The notes under the pieces: generated by a model
What the model was told of the DNA's origin: nothing
The model's input: only the letters and a program-made list of their open reading frames with translations
Database searches by the model: none
Program-made: the position numbers and the translations under genes
Assembly (NCBI GenBank): GCA_037447655.1
Contig: JBBHKE010002621.1
Location: forward strand, 55,401-119,400
Source: Zygnema cylindricum
Lineage: Eukaryota; Streptophyta; Zygnematophyceae; Zygnematales; Zygnemataceae
Reading direction: 5' to 3'
DNA length: 64,000 nt
In this document: positions 11,255-23,099 of the stretch, in pieces
How positions within the stretch are numbered: position 1 is the stretch's first letter
Layout: each line of letters starts with the position of its first letter

Positions 11255-12302
11255 TGTAGAAATTAATGGTTTTAAGTATTTTCTAGGTCTGAATAGAAAG
11301 AAAGAAGCCGAGGCAGTCTACCTCTAACTTCTCTCTTCAACTCTCAAACTTGTCGCAGTCACTGAGGAATTGGAGAGGAAGCTAGAGCCATGGCTACCTA
11401 GGCTATCCTGAGGTTTACGGGAAATTTATTTTAGTTCGGGTTTATTTATTTAAAAGGTATCTGCCGGCGGTAGAAATTGATCCTTGAACCTACCGGCCGG
11501 AAGACTGTAAATAGCCGGTAGCCTTAGCCGTTAAGTCTAGGAGTCATGATACGTAGAATATAGTTTGATAGTTATATAAATATGTATACGTACGATTATT
11601 CATTTAACTATAATAGATTACGGGATACATAGATCCGGTAATATATAAAGTACGGATTACGGTACGGACTATAAATCAATACCGCGCATTTGTTTCGTAA
11701 ATGAAACAAATACCTCACATGTATTTATTACGGCTACGATTAAATTAGATTCTAATCGGACGGCCGCAATTAGCGCCGAGATCGCGGAGGAAGTTTTCGG
11801 CGGTTTGTGGCCATCGCCACATCGAATGACGCGTGGCGAAATTTCGTTGGATCGTGGAATCCCCGGAGATTATGGCATCGAATCCGGATATGACATGTGT
11901 CGACATTTAGGCCTTGTCGTACAATGTCCGTACCTAAAGTACACCGGCAGCTGTACTTTTGCGTACGGAACTCAATTCTGATTGGTTGCGTACATCAGTA
12001 GATAGAGTCTGTGAGTGAGATAGGACTTAGAAAAATTAGGAGATAGGACCCTCTCTCCCAGAGAGCTTCTGTACAAAAGGTCAACTTTGACCCTCCATAA
12101 CTTACTGCTCAGGGGAGCAAATTCAGAGATTCTTTTTGCTATCGACTCAAGGGAGTCTTGTCTTCACAGGGATGAAGTTGGTCAGAGTTTTTGTCTGCCA
12201 GGGTGGCAGTTGTTTTTGCTTAAACACAAAGGGGTCAGGATTATCCTAGAGGCTTCTTGGAAGCTGTCCACTCTAAGGACTTATGGAGGTCTCAGAGTTT
12301 CA
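11255..12302 (+). repeat. element E LTR1
   Basis: TGTAGAAATTAATGG...GAGTTTCA, 1048 bp. tRNA-like antisense block at about 11463-11541, hairpin near 11690-11715, GTAC palindrome near 11930-11970. The gag ATG at 12283 lies inside it. Confidence 0.93.
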
Positions 12303-13434
12303 GGTTATGGGCCCACCCTCTAGGGTACCAATCTTTAATGGAACTGGCTTCATATACTGGGAAAGTATGATGATAGGAGCTCTATGCGAAAAAAGGTTTT
12401 GGGGGATAGTGAGTGGACGATTGGGGCGTCCATCAAGTCTTGGATTTCCTCCAGGGTTTAAAGGAAGCAGATTCACCAGGAAAGAGGATTCACCTTCAAC
12501 GGAGGAAACAAAGGAAGGAGAGGTGGTGGACAAAGGAAAGGAGAAGGAGGCGACCACACTTATAGCAAGTGGTTTAGCATTCATGTCACCTATTCCGAGG
12601 AACGAGGAGAATGATACTGAAACCTGGGACTTCAACAATATGGCGGCAAAGCACTTCATCCTACGCCATCTCACTCAAGGACTTGCATGTCCTCATTTGC
12701 AGGTAGAGAGGGCATCCGATCTTTGGATGGCTCTCATAGAGATGTACCGAAGTGGTACGATTCAGCAACAACAGTTGGCTGATCAGAAAGTTAAGGAGTA
12801 TGTATACAAAGGGGGAAATATGTTGGATTTTTGCAATGAGCTTGCTACACTCTTCATGGAGCTAAAGAGTGTGGGAAAAGTTTTTAGTGAAAAAGAAAAG
12901 GTTAACTGTTTACTAATGAAGTTACCTGATGAGTTCGAGAACATAGTCAACCGTGTGCAGGACTTGCCGGACTCAAGGTGGATATGGAACTCAGTGGTAA
13001 GGATGATTCTCGTTCGAGAGAATACGATTGAGATCCGAAGGGGAGGAAAGAGTGGCCAAGCCTTGGCAACAGCGACCGATTGGAGGAACAAGGATTCCCG
13101 GAAACCAGTCGGAAACTATGGGGGTAGGGAGCAGAAAAAACAGGTTGACGAGTTCGAACCAAGGGCTCCCAAAGGTTTATGTCATTTTTGTAAGAAACCG
13201 GGGCACTATATGGCAGAGTGCACTAAGGTAACCGAGCTTCGGTTAAAGGAGGGGCAGACCGGTGGTACCGCGAGAGGAAAGAAAAAGGCCCTTGTCACAC
13301 AGGTACTTGAGGCGGAATCCGAGGACGAGGACGATGAGCTCCTTTTGGATAAGGAGTTGGAGGCGAAAACTGAGGTTAAAATTCCACGAAGGCAGAAATG
13401 TGCTTACGGTGGATTGAAAGGTGAAGCAGGCTAG
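12283..13434 (+). CDS. gag: element E copy 1 gag
   Basis: 383 codons from an ATG inside LTR1. Order: MEVSEFQVMGPPSRVP (overlapping the primer-binding site), a Copia gag core (WDFNNMAAKHFILRHLTQGLA, ALIEMYRSGTIQQQQL, KLPDEFENIV), a basic linker, and the zinc knuckle CHFCKKPGHYMAEC at about residue 300. An acidic segment and PRRQKCAYGGLKGEAG follow. The frame ends with TAG exactly where element F has Trp (GWIIDSSAS), so pol follows in the same frame after one stop codon. The equivalent TAG is present in copy 2. Gag would build the particle; with the stop, Gag-Pol could only arise by readthrough. Confidence 0.85.
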   Translation: MEVSEFQVMGPPSRVPIFNGTGFIYWESMMIGALCEKRFWGIVSGRLGRPSSLGFPPGFKGSRFTRKEDSPSTEETKEGEVVDKGKEKEATTLIASGLAFMSPIPRNEENDTETWDFNNMAAKHFILRHLTQGLACPHLQVERASDLWMALIEMYRSGTIQQQQLADQKVKEYVYKGGNMLDFCNELATLFMELKSVGKVFSEKEKVNCLLMKLPDEFENIVNRVQDLPDSRWIWNSVVRMILVRENTIEIRRGGKSGQALATATDWRNKDSRKPVGNYGGREQKKQVDEFEPRAPKGLCHFCKKPGHYMAECTKVTELRLKEGQTGGTARGKKKALVTQVLEAESEDEDDELLLDKELEAKTEVKIPRRQKCAYGGLKGEAG

Positions 13435-16400
13435 ATTATAGATTCAGGTGCCTCAATGCACATGTGTAAGGATAGGCACTTGTTCACTAAGATAAGAAAG
13501 ATTCCCACCGTAGAGATAGAGTACGGGGATGGGAGGATAGTCACCACTACTCTTGTAAGATCGGTAGATCTGAAAGTGTTAGTAGAAGGAAAGAAATCCA
13601 TATTAACATTCTCCGATGTATTGTTTATCTCGGAACTGAACAAAAACCTTATCTCTACATCTGTATTAGATGATAAGGGTTTTTTTACTAGCACTAGGGA
13701 AGGAGTCTTTATTGCTAGTTTTGAGGAGGATGTCTATTTCATTGCTGAGAAAGGTAGCCATGGGATGTTTAGGTTGATCTTAAGTAATGAAACGAAGAAA
13801 CTTTATTATGCTGGTGTTCATGATATTATGATGTGGCATAAGAGGCTTGGGCATGTGAATCTAGATAAGTTAAGAGAGATGAAAAAGATGGGAGTGGTGG
13901 AAGGGATTCAGTTCAGTGAGATTGATGATATAAGTGATTGTAGTGGGTGTGCTCAAGGTAAAGCACACAGATTACCCTTTCCTAAAACAGCCACCTACAA
14001 GGGAGAAAAACTTCTAGATCTAGTACACACAGATATTTGGGGACCGGCTAGAGTGCCCTCACCGGGGGGGAAGAGATTTATGATGACTATAACTGATGAT
14101 TGGTCTCGGTATTCCCGGGTATATTTTTTGAAAAATAAGTCAGAGGCTGAGGACTGTTTTAGACAATATAAAGCATGGAGCGAAAAACTCCATGAAACTC
14201 CAATCAAGAGAGTAAGGAGTGACAATGGTGGAGATTATACTTCTAACCAGTTTGAGGATTTTTTGAGGGAAGATAGGGTTCAACACCAAAAGAGAGATCT
14301 AGAAAATCCAGAACAGAATGGGGTAGCTGAAAGGTTAAATAGAACACTAAGTGATAGTGCTAGAAGTATGTTGTCGGATAAGAAGATAGGAAAAAGGTTT
14401 TGGGCAGAAGCAATGAACTGTGCTAATTACCTCAAAAATAGAGTTCTTACTTCAGCTATAAAAGATCAAACACCTTATGAGAGATGGACAGGCCGGAAAC
14501 CAGACTTATCTCATTTAAAGGTTTACAGCAGTCAAGTGTTCAGTCTAGATACTGATCGGTCCAATTGGAAGCTAGATCCTAAAGGAAAACTGGGATACTT
14601 ATTAGGATATGATGAAGATGTTAAATGATATAGAGTTTATGATCTAAAAGGGGAAGATATAATCTAAGTAAAGCATCTAGTAGTTATGGATGAAGGAAAG
14701 TCTGTGGGTCCCTTCAAATATACGAAGTCAGTAAAAATCAGATTTGAGTCAAAAAATCCCGATGACTTTGAGCTTCCTAACAATCCAGGTTTTAGAGAAG
14801 ATGACACTCTTGCAGGAACAAATCAGACCGAAAAGGACTCGGCTGTGGAAACTCCAGTGACAACTCTACCCGAAGCGGAAGACGTGGTGGAAATTGATTC
14901 GGAATCAAGGGATAGGGGAGAAACCGAGTTTATTCGAAAGAATCCACGAGAACCATCTATTCCGGCCTCAGATTTTGAAGGGGGAAGGAGAAGTAGTAAA
15001 AGACTGCAAGAAAAACAGGTTAATAACAAGGTAACAAAACTATCTCATCAAGATGAACCTCAAACTTATGGAGAGGCGATGAATTGTCCAGAAAGAAATC
15101 GGTGGAAGACAGCCATCAATGAAGAGATGGCCTTAATTATGGCAGCCGATACTTGGGAGCTGGTGGATGTCCACCTAACCGAAAACCAATCGATTGTAAG
15201 TGGGTTTTCAAATTAAAACTAAACCCAGATAACAGAATGGAGCGCTACAAGGCCCGATTAGTGGCAAAGGGATTTACACAAAAGGAGGGAATTGACTACG
15301 AGGAAACCTTTGCCCCGGTGGTCAGATTTCCCTTTGTCCGCATACTTTCAGCCTGGCACCAGCGGAAGACATGGAAGTGCACTAGATGGACATCAAGACA
15401 GCTTTTTTGCATGGAGAATTGGAAAAAGAGATCTTCATGCGACAACCCGAAGGGTTTGTGGAGGAAGGAGAGGAGAGTAAGGTATGCCGGCTAATTAAAT
15501 CTCTTTATGGTTCGAAACAAGCGCCTCAACAGTGGAATAAGAAGCTTGATGAGTTTCTTACTGGTCTTGGATATATCTGGATCAGCTCAGATCACTCAAT
15601 CTATGTTTTCGAAGATAGGAAGGTTTTATATTTATTGCAATTTATGTTGATGATTTGCTTGTTTTTAGTAAATAAATGGAAAAAATTAATAAACTCAAAA
15701 GTGAAATTAAAGGGAGATTTGAAATGAATGATATGGGGGAAGCAAAATATATTTTAGGAATTCAAGTAGAGAGAGACTAAAAAAGAAAAATTATAAGATT
15801 GACTCAAAAGGAAGCAATAGGGAACATACTTGAAAAATTTCAAATGGATAAAGCTAATAGTTGTACAACTCCAATGGAGTTGAAGAAGGGAAGTGAGGGG
15901 AGTGAGGAAGAACGAGTCATAGTCTTAGACGAGGAATTATCTCCTGATGAACAGAAGTTCATGCAGACTATTCCTTACAGGCAAGTAGTGGGAAGTCTAA
16001 TCTATTTTATGAATTGTATCTGGCCGGATTTAGCTGCAACTGTAGGAGTGCTGAGTAGAAGTCTAAATGCTCCCACTAAGAAGGATTGGGAGGCAGCTAA
16101 GAGAGTCTTTAGATATTTGATAGGAACTAAGGATCTATCGTTGCATTTGGGTGGGGAGAATATTGACATCACTACTTGGAGGGATGTTAGTTATGGTGAT
16201 ACTCCGATGAGGAGATGCACTTCTGGATATGTATTATATGTGGGTGATAGGGCTTGCTGTTGGAGTAGCAAACAGCAAAAAGTTATTGCTCAGTCCACCA
16301 TGGAGGCTGAGAATATGGCCTCTTGCTCTGTTGTAAAAGAATTGATGTGGGTCAAGTCTTTGCTTGGTGAGCTTGGTCACCTTAAGAGTGGTGTGCAAAA

Positions 16401-16506
16401 AATATTTTGTGATAATCAGGCAGCAATCGCTATTTTTGTCAATTCTAAACATCATTTTAAAGCTAAACACATGGACATTAGACTCAGCTTTGTTAGAGAA
16501 AAGTAG
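13435..16506 (+). pseudogene. pol: element E copy 1 pol (protease, integrase, RT, RNase H), broken
   Basis: The protease starts IIDSGASMHMC (active-site DSGA) at 13435. The integrase zinc finger is HKRLGH...CSGC. Core acidic residues are seen in VHTDIWGP, RSDNGG and PEQNGVAERLNRT. The integrase frame ends at a TGA (14626-14628, where copy 2 has GGA), and TAA follows at about 14666. A linker frame runs 14686-15216, with a 1-base loss near 15167. The RT is split: WVFKLKLNPDN...YKARLVAKGFTQKEG...FAPVVRF, then MDIKTAFLHGE in another frame; the YVDD region has lost frame. RNase H (15799-16506) has ITTWRDVSYGD, STMEAENMASC and CDNQAAIAI. At least five disabling changes are visible, so no enzyme is produced. 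Confidence 0.88.
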
Positions 16507-16650
16507 AAAATAAAATAATCAGTTTAGAGTACCGACCAGATAGTGAGATGGTAGCAGATATGATGACCAAACCTGTGCCTTCCCCTAAGCTAATTTTCTG
16601 CAGGGAGAAGTGTGGTCTGAAATTAAAGATTGACTAGAAAATAAGGGGAG

Positions 16651-17697
16651 TGTAGAAATTAATGGTTTTAAGTATTTTCTAGGTCTGAATAGAAAGAAAG
16701 AAGCCGAGGCAGTCTACCTCTAACTTCTCTCTCCAACTCTCAAACTTGTCGCAGTCACTGAGAAATTGGAGAGGAAGCTAGAGCCATGGCTACCTAGGCT
16801 ATCCTGAGGTTTACGGGAAATTTATATTAGTTCGGGTTTATTTATTTAAAAGGTATGTGCCGGCGGCAGGAATTGATCCTTGTACCAACCGGCCGGCAGA
16901 CAGGAAACAGCCGGTAGCCTTAGCCGTTAAGTCTAGGAGTCATGATACGTAGTATATAGTTTGATAGTTATTTAAATATGTATAGGTACGATTATTCATT
17001 TAACTATAATAGATTACGAGATACATAGATCCGGTAATATATAAATTACGGATTACGGTACGGACTATAAATCAATACCGCGCATTTGTTTCGTAAATAA
17101 AACAAATACCGCACATGTATTTATTACGGCTACAATTAAATTAGATTCTCATCGGACGGCCGCAATTAGCGCCGAGATTGCGGAGGAAGTTTTTGGCGGT
17201 TTGTGGCCATCGCCACATGGGATGACGCGTGGCGAAATTTCGTTGGATCGTGGAATCCCCAGAGATTATGGCATCAAATCCGGATATGACATGTGTCGAC
17301 ATTTAGGCTTGTCGTACAATGTCCGTACCTAAAGTACACCGGCAGTTGTACTTTTGCGTACGGAACTCAATTCTGATTGGTTCCGTACATCAATAGATAG
17401 AGTCTATGAGAGAGATAGGACTTAGAAAAATTAGGAGATAGGACCCTCTCTCCCAGAGAGCTTCTGTACAAAAGGTCAACTTTGACCCTCCATAACTTAC
17501 TGCTCAGGGGAGCAAATTCAGAGATTCTTTTTGCTATCGACTCAAGGGAGTCTTGTCTTCACAGGGATGAAGTTGGTCAGAGTTTTTGTCTGCCAGGGTG
17601 GCAGTTGTTTTTGCTTAAACACAAAGGGGTCAGGATTATCCTAGAGGCTTCTTGGAAGCTGTCCACTCTAAGGACTTATGGAGGTCTCAGAGTTTCA
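16651..17697 (+). repeat. element E LTR2 (internal, diverged)
   Basis: 1047 bp, shared by both internal regions. Differs from LTR1 and LTR3 at many sites in the first 800 bp (for example GGCAGGAATTGATCC versus GGTAGAAATTGATCC, and GCACATG versus TCACATG), while its last 200 bp match LTR1. See the finding on the dimer. Confidence 0.93.
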
Positions 17698-18828
17698 GGT
17701 TATGGGCCCACCCTCTAGGGTACCAATCTTTAATGGAACTGGCTTCATATACTGGGAAAGTATGATGATAGGAGCTCTATGCGAAAAAAGGTTTTGGGGG
17801 ATAGTGAGTGGACGATTGGGGCGTCCATCAAGTCTTGGATTTCCTCCAGGGTTTAAAGGAAGCAGATTCACCAGAAAGAGGATTCACCTTCAACGGAGGA
17901 AACAAAAGAAGGAGAGGTGGTGTACAAAGGAAAGGAGAAGGAGGCGACCACACCAATAGCAACTGGTTCAGCATTTATGTCACCTATTCTGAGGAACGAG
18001 GAGAATGATACTGAAACCTGGGACTTCAACAATATGGCGGCAAATCACTTCATCCTACGCCATCTCACTCAAAGACTTGCATGTTCTCATTTGCAGGTAG
18101 AAAATGCATCCGATCTTTGGATGGCTCTCATAGAGATGTACCAAAGTGGTACGATTCAGCAACAACAGTTGGCTGATCAGAAAGTTAAGTAGTATGTATA
18201 CAAAGGGGGAAATATGTTGGATTTTTGCAATGAGCTTGCTACACTCTTCATGGAGCTAGAGAGTGCGGGAAAAGTTTTTAGTGAAAAAGAAAAGGTTAAC
18301 TGTTTACTGATGAAGTTACCTGATGAGTTCGAGAACATAGTCAACCGTGTGTAGGACTTGCCAGACTCAAGGTGGATATGGAACTCACTGCTAGAGATGA
18401 TTCTCGTTCGAGAGCATACGATTGAGATCCGAAGGAGAGGAAAGAGTGGCCAAGCCTTGGCAACAGCGACTGATTGGAGGAACAAGGATTCTCGGAAACC
18501 AGTCGAAAACTATGGGGGTAGGGAGCAGAAAAAACAACCTGAAGAGTTCAAACCAAGGGCTCCCAAAGGTTTATGTCATTTTTGTAAGAAACCGAGGCAC
18601 TATATGGCAGAGTGCACTGAGCTAACCGAGCTTCGGTTAAAAGAGGGGCAGACCGGTGGTACCCCGAGAGGAAAGAAAAAGGCCCTTGTCACACAGGTAC
18701 TTGAGGCGGAATCCGAGGACGAGGACGATGAGCTCCTTTTGGATAAGGAGTTGGAGGCGAAAACTGAGGTTAAAATTCCACGAAGGCAGAAATGTGCTTA
18801 CGGTGGATTGAAAGGTGAAGCAGGCTAG
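17678..18828 (+). pseudogene. gag: element E copy 2 gag, broken
   Basis: Begins like copy 1 (MEVSEFQVMGPPSRVP). It has a 1-base loss near 17873 (KED to KR), TAG at 18190-18192 (GAG in copy 1) and TAG at 18352-18354 (CAG in copy 1). The zinc knuckle is CHFCKKPRHYMAEC, with Gly to Arg. It ends with the same TAG (18826-18828) before the protease as copy 1. Confidence 0.85.
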
Positions 18829-21800
18829 ATTATAGATTCAGGTGCCTCAATGCACATGTGTAAGGATAGGCACTTGTTCACTAAGATAAGAAAGATTCCC
18901 ACCGTAGAGATAGAGTACGGGGATGGGAGGATAGTCACCACTACTCTTGTAAGATCGGTAGATCTGAAAGTGTTAGTAGAAGGAAAAAAATCCATATTAA
19001 CATTCTCCGATGTATTGTTTATCTCGGAACTGAACAAAAACCTTATCTCTACATCTGTATTAGATGATAAGGGTTTTTTTACTAGCACTAGGGAAGGAGT
19101 CTTTATTGCTAGTTTTGAGGAGGATGTCTATTTCATTGCTGAGAAAGGTAGCCATGGGATGTTTAGGTTGATCTTAAGTAATGAAACGAAGAAACTTTAT
19201 TATGCTGGTGTTCATGATATTATGATGTGGCATAAGAGGCTTGGGCATGTGAATCTAGATAAGTTAAGAGAGATGAAAAAGATGGGAGTGGTGGAAGGGA
19301 TTCAGTTCAGTGAGATTGATGATATAAGTGATTGTAGTGGGTGTGCTCAAGGTAAAGCACACAGATTACCCTTTCCTAAAACAGCCACCTACAAGGGAGA
19401 AAAACTTCTAGATCTAGTACACACAGATATTTGGGGACCGGCTAGAGTGCCCTCACCGGGGGGGAAGAGATTTATGATGACTATAACTGATGATTGGTCT
19501 CGGTATTCCCGGGTATATTTTTTGAAAAATAAGTCAGAGGCTGAGGACTGTTTTAGACAATATAAAGCATGGAGCGAAAAACTCCCTGAAACTCCAATCA
19601 AGAGAATAAGGAGTGACAATGGTGGAGAGTATACTTCTAACCAGTTTGAGGATTTTCTGAGGAAAGATGGGGTCCAACACCAAAAGACAGTTCCGGAAAA
19701 TCCGGAACAGAATGGGGTAGCTGAAAGGTTAAATAGAACACTAAGTGATAGTGCTAGAAGTATGTTGTTAGATAAGAAGATAGGAAAAAGGTTTTGGGCT
19801 GAAGCAATGAACTGTGTTAATTACCTTAAAAATAGAGTTCTTACTTCAGCTATAAAACATCAAACACCTTATGAGAGATGGACAGGCCGAAAACCAGACA
19901 TATCTCACTTAAAGGTTTTCGGCAGTCAAGTATTCAGTCTAGATACAATCGGTCTAATTGGAAGCTAGATCCTAAAGGAAAACCGGGATACTTATAAGGA
20001 TATGATGACGATGTTAAAGGATATAGAGTTTATGATCTAAAAAGGGAAGATATAATCTTAGTAAAGTACCTAGTAGTTATGGATGAAGGAAAGTCTGTGG
20101 ATCCCTTCAAATATACAAAGTCAGTAAAATCAGATTTGAGTCATAAAATTCCGATGACTTTGAGCTTCCTAACTATCCAAATTTTAGAGAAGATGACATT
20201 TTTGCAGGTACAAATCAGACCGAAAAGGACTCGGCTGTAGAAACTCCAGTGACAACTCTACCCGAAGCGGAAGACGTGGTGGAAATTGATTCGGAATCAA
20301 GGGATAGGGGAGAAACCGAGTTTATTCGAAAGAATCCACGAGAACCATCTATTCCGGCCTCAGATTTTGAAGGGGGAAGGAGAAGTAGTAAAAGACTGCA
20401 AGAAAAACAGGTTAATAACAAGGTAACAAAACTATCTCATCAAGATGAACCTCAAACTTATGGAGAGGCGATGAATTGTCCAGAAAGAAATCGGTGGAAG
20501 ACAGCCATCAATGAAGAGATGGCCTTAATTATGGCAGCCGATACTTGGGAGCTGGTGGATTGTCCACCTAACCGAAAACTAATCGGTTGTAAGTGGGTTT
20601 TCAAATTAAAACTGAACCCAGATAACACAATCGAGCGCTACAAGGCCCGACTAGTGGCAAAGGGATTTACACAAAAGGAGGGAATTGACTACGAGGAAAC
20701 CTTTGCCCCGGTGGTCAGATTTCCCTCCGTCCGTATACTTCTCAGCCTGGCAGCAGCGGAAGACATGGAAGTGCACCAGATGGACATCAAAACAGCCTTT
20801 TTGCATGGAGAATTGGAAGAGGAGATCTTCATGCGACAACCCGAAGGGTTTGTGGAAGAAGGAGAGGAGAGTAAGGTATGCCGGCTGATTAAATCTCTTT
20901 ATGGTTTGAAACAGGCACCTCGACAGTGGAATAAGAAGCTTGATGAGTTTCTTACCGGTCTGGGATATATCCGGATCAGCTCAGATCACTCAATCTATGT
21001 TTTCGAAGATGAGGAAGGTTTTATATTTATTGCAATTTATGTTGATGATTTGCTTGTTTTAAGTAAATCAATGGAAAAAATTAATAAACTAAAAACCGAT
21101 CTTAAGGGGAGATTTGAAATGAAGGATATGGGGGAAGCAAAATATATTTTGGGAATTCAAGTAGAGAGAGACCGAAAAAGAAAAATTATAAGATTGACTC
21201 AAAAGGAAGCAATAGGGAACATGCTTGAAAAATTTCAAATGGATAAAGCTAATAGTTGTACAACTCCAATGGAGTTGAAGAAGGGAAGTGAGGGGAGCGA
21301 GGAAGGAGGAGTCATAGTCTTAGACGAGGAATTATCTCCTGAAGAACAGAAGTTCATGCAGACTATTCCTTACAGGCAAGTAGTGGGAAGTCTAATATAT
21401 TTTATGAATTGTACCCGGCCGGATTTAGCTGCAGCTGTAGGAGTGCTGAGTAGAAGTCTAAATGCTCCCACTAAGAAGGATTAGGAGGCAGCTAAGAGAG
21501 TTCTTAAATACTTGATAGGAACTAGGGATCAATGGTTGCATTTGGGTTGGGAGAATACTGACATCACTACTTGGAGTGATGCTAGTTATGGTGATGCTCC
21601 GATGAGGAGATGCACTTCTGGATATGTATTATATGTGGGTGATGGGGCTTGCTGTTGGAGTAGCAAACAGCAAAAGGTCATTGCTCAGTCCACCATGGAG
21701 GCTGAGTATATGGCCTCTTGCTCTGCTGTAAAAGAATTGATGTGGGTCAAGTCTTTACATAGTGAACTTGGTCATCTTAAGAGTGGTGTGCAGAAAATAT

Positions 21801-22033
21801 TTTGTGATAATCAAGCAGCAATCGCTATTTCTGCCAATCCTAAACATCATTTTAAAGTTAAACACATGGACATTAGACTCAGCTTTGTTAGAGAGAAAGT
21901 AGAAAATAAAATAATCAGTTTAGAGTACCGACCAGATAGTGAGATGGTAGCAGATATGATGACCAAACCTGTGCCTTCCCTTAAGCTAATTTTCTGCAGG
22001 GAGAAGTGTGGTCTGAAATTAAAGATTGACTAG
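18829..22033 (+). pseudogene. pol: element E copy 2 pol, the better-preserved copy
   Basis: The protease DSGASMHMC and the integrase are open to 19968, with acidic residues in VHTDIWGP, RSDNGGEY and PEQNGVAE. A 1-base loss near 19945 and two more small indels break the integrase C-terminus (19945-20250). The RT is open from 20249 to 21484: WELVDCPPNRK, YKARLVAKGFTQKEG, DIKTAFLHGELEEEIFM, SLYGLKQAPRQWNK, then the catalytic box YVDDLLV. It ends at a TAG replacing Trp (KKDWEAAKRV in the ancestral reading). RNase H is open at 21512-22033: TTWSDASYGDAP, STMEAEYMASCSAVKE, CDNQAAIAISANPKHH, ending at MMTKPVPS and a short tail. This copy suggests more recent function than copy 1. Confidence 0.88.
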
Positions 22034-22046
22034 AAAATAAGGGGAG

Positions 22047-23094
22047 TGTAGAAATTAATGGTTTTAAGTATTTTCTAGGTCTGAATAGAAAGAAAGAAGC
22101 CGAGGCAGTCTACCTCTAACTTCTCTCTCCAACTCTCAAACTTGTCGCAGTCACTGAGGAATTGGAGAGGAAGCTAGAGCCATGGCTACCTAGGCTATCC
22201 TGAGGTTTACGGGAAATTTATTTTAGTTCGGGTTTATTTATTTAAAAGGTATCTGCCGGCGGTAGAAATTGATCCTTGAACCTACCGGCCGGAAGACTGT
22301 AAATAGCCGGTAGCCTTAGCCGTTAAGTCTAGGAGTCATGATACGTAGAATATAGTTTGATAGTTATATAAATATGTATACGTACGATTATTCATTTAAC
22401 TATAATAGATTACGGGATACATAGATCCGGTAATATATAAAGTACGGATTACGGTACGGACTATAAATCAATACCGCGCATTTGTTTTGTAAATGAAACA
22501 AATACCTCACATGTATTTATTACGGCTACGATTAAATTAGATTCTAATCGGACGGCCGCAATTAGCGCCGAGATCGCGGAGGAAGTTTTCGGCGGTTTGT
22601 GGCCATCGCCACATCGGATGACGCGTGGCGAAATTTCGTTGGATCGTGGAATCCCCGGAGATTATGGCATCGAATCCGGATATGACATGTGTCGACATTT
22701 AGGCCTTGTCGTACAATGTCCGTACCTAAAGTACACCAGCAGCTGTACTTTTGCGTACGGAACTCAATTCTGATTGGTTGCGTACATCAGTAGATAGAGT
22801 CTGTGAGTGAGATAGGACTTAGAAAAATTAGGAGATAGGACCCTCTCTCCCAAAGAGCTTCTGTACAAAAGGTCAACTTTGACCCTCCATAACTTACTGC
22901 TCAGGGGAGCAAATTCAGAGATTCTTTTTGCTATCGACTCAGGGGAGTCTTGTCTTCAGAGGGGTGAAGTTGGTCAGTGTTTTTGTCTTCCAGGGTGGCA
23001 GTTATTTTTGCTTAAACACAAAGGGGTCAGGATTATCCTAGAGGCTTCTTGGAAGCTGTCCACTCTAAGGACTTATGGAGGTCTCAGAGTTTCA
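22047..23094 (+). repeat. element E LTR3
   Basis: 1048 bp, nearly identical to LTR1 in its first 850 bp, with a cluster of differences in the last 150 bp (for example TTCAGAGGGGTG versus TTCACAGGGATG). It ends TTTCA and is followed by GATTA. Confidence 0.93.
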
Positions 23095-23099
23095 GATTA

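Larger units (their letters stand above)
11255..23094 (+). mobile_element. dimeric Copia element E: LTR-INT-LTR-INT-LTR
   Basis: Three LTRs of about 1048 bp (11255-12302, 16651-17697, 22047-23094) separate two internal regions, each encoding gag, protease, integrase, RT and RNase H. The whole is flanked by a perfect GATTA duplication (11250-11254 and 23095-23099) and interrupts element B's 3' LTR. The primer-binding site GGTTATGGGCCCACC follows each of the first two LTRs, and a polypurine tract AAAATAAGGGGAG precedes LTR2 (16638-16650) and LTR3 (22034-22046). Outer LTRs 1 and 3 differ by roughly a dozen bases by eye. The middle LTR differs from both at about 30 or more sites. Both pol genes carry stops. 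Confidence 0.93.

Noticed and set aside
11463-11541. Calling the LTR blocks functional tRNA genes
   Set aside because: The 5' acceptor half does not pair with the 3' half and the A-to-B spacing is long, so they are labelled tRNA-like only.
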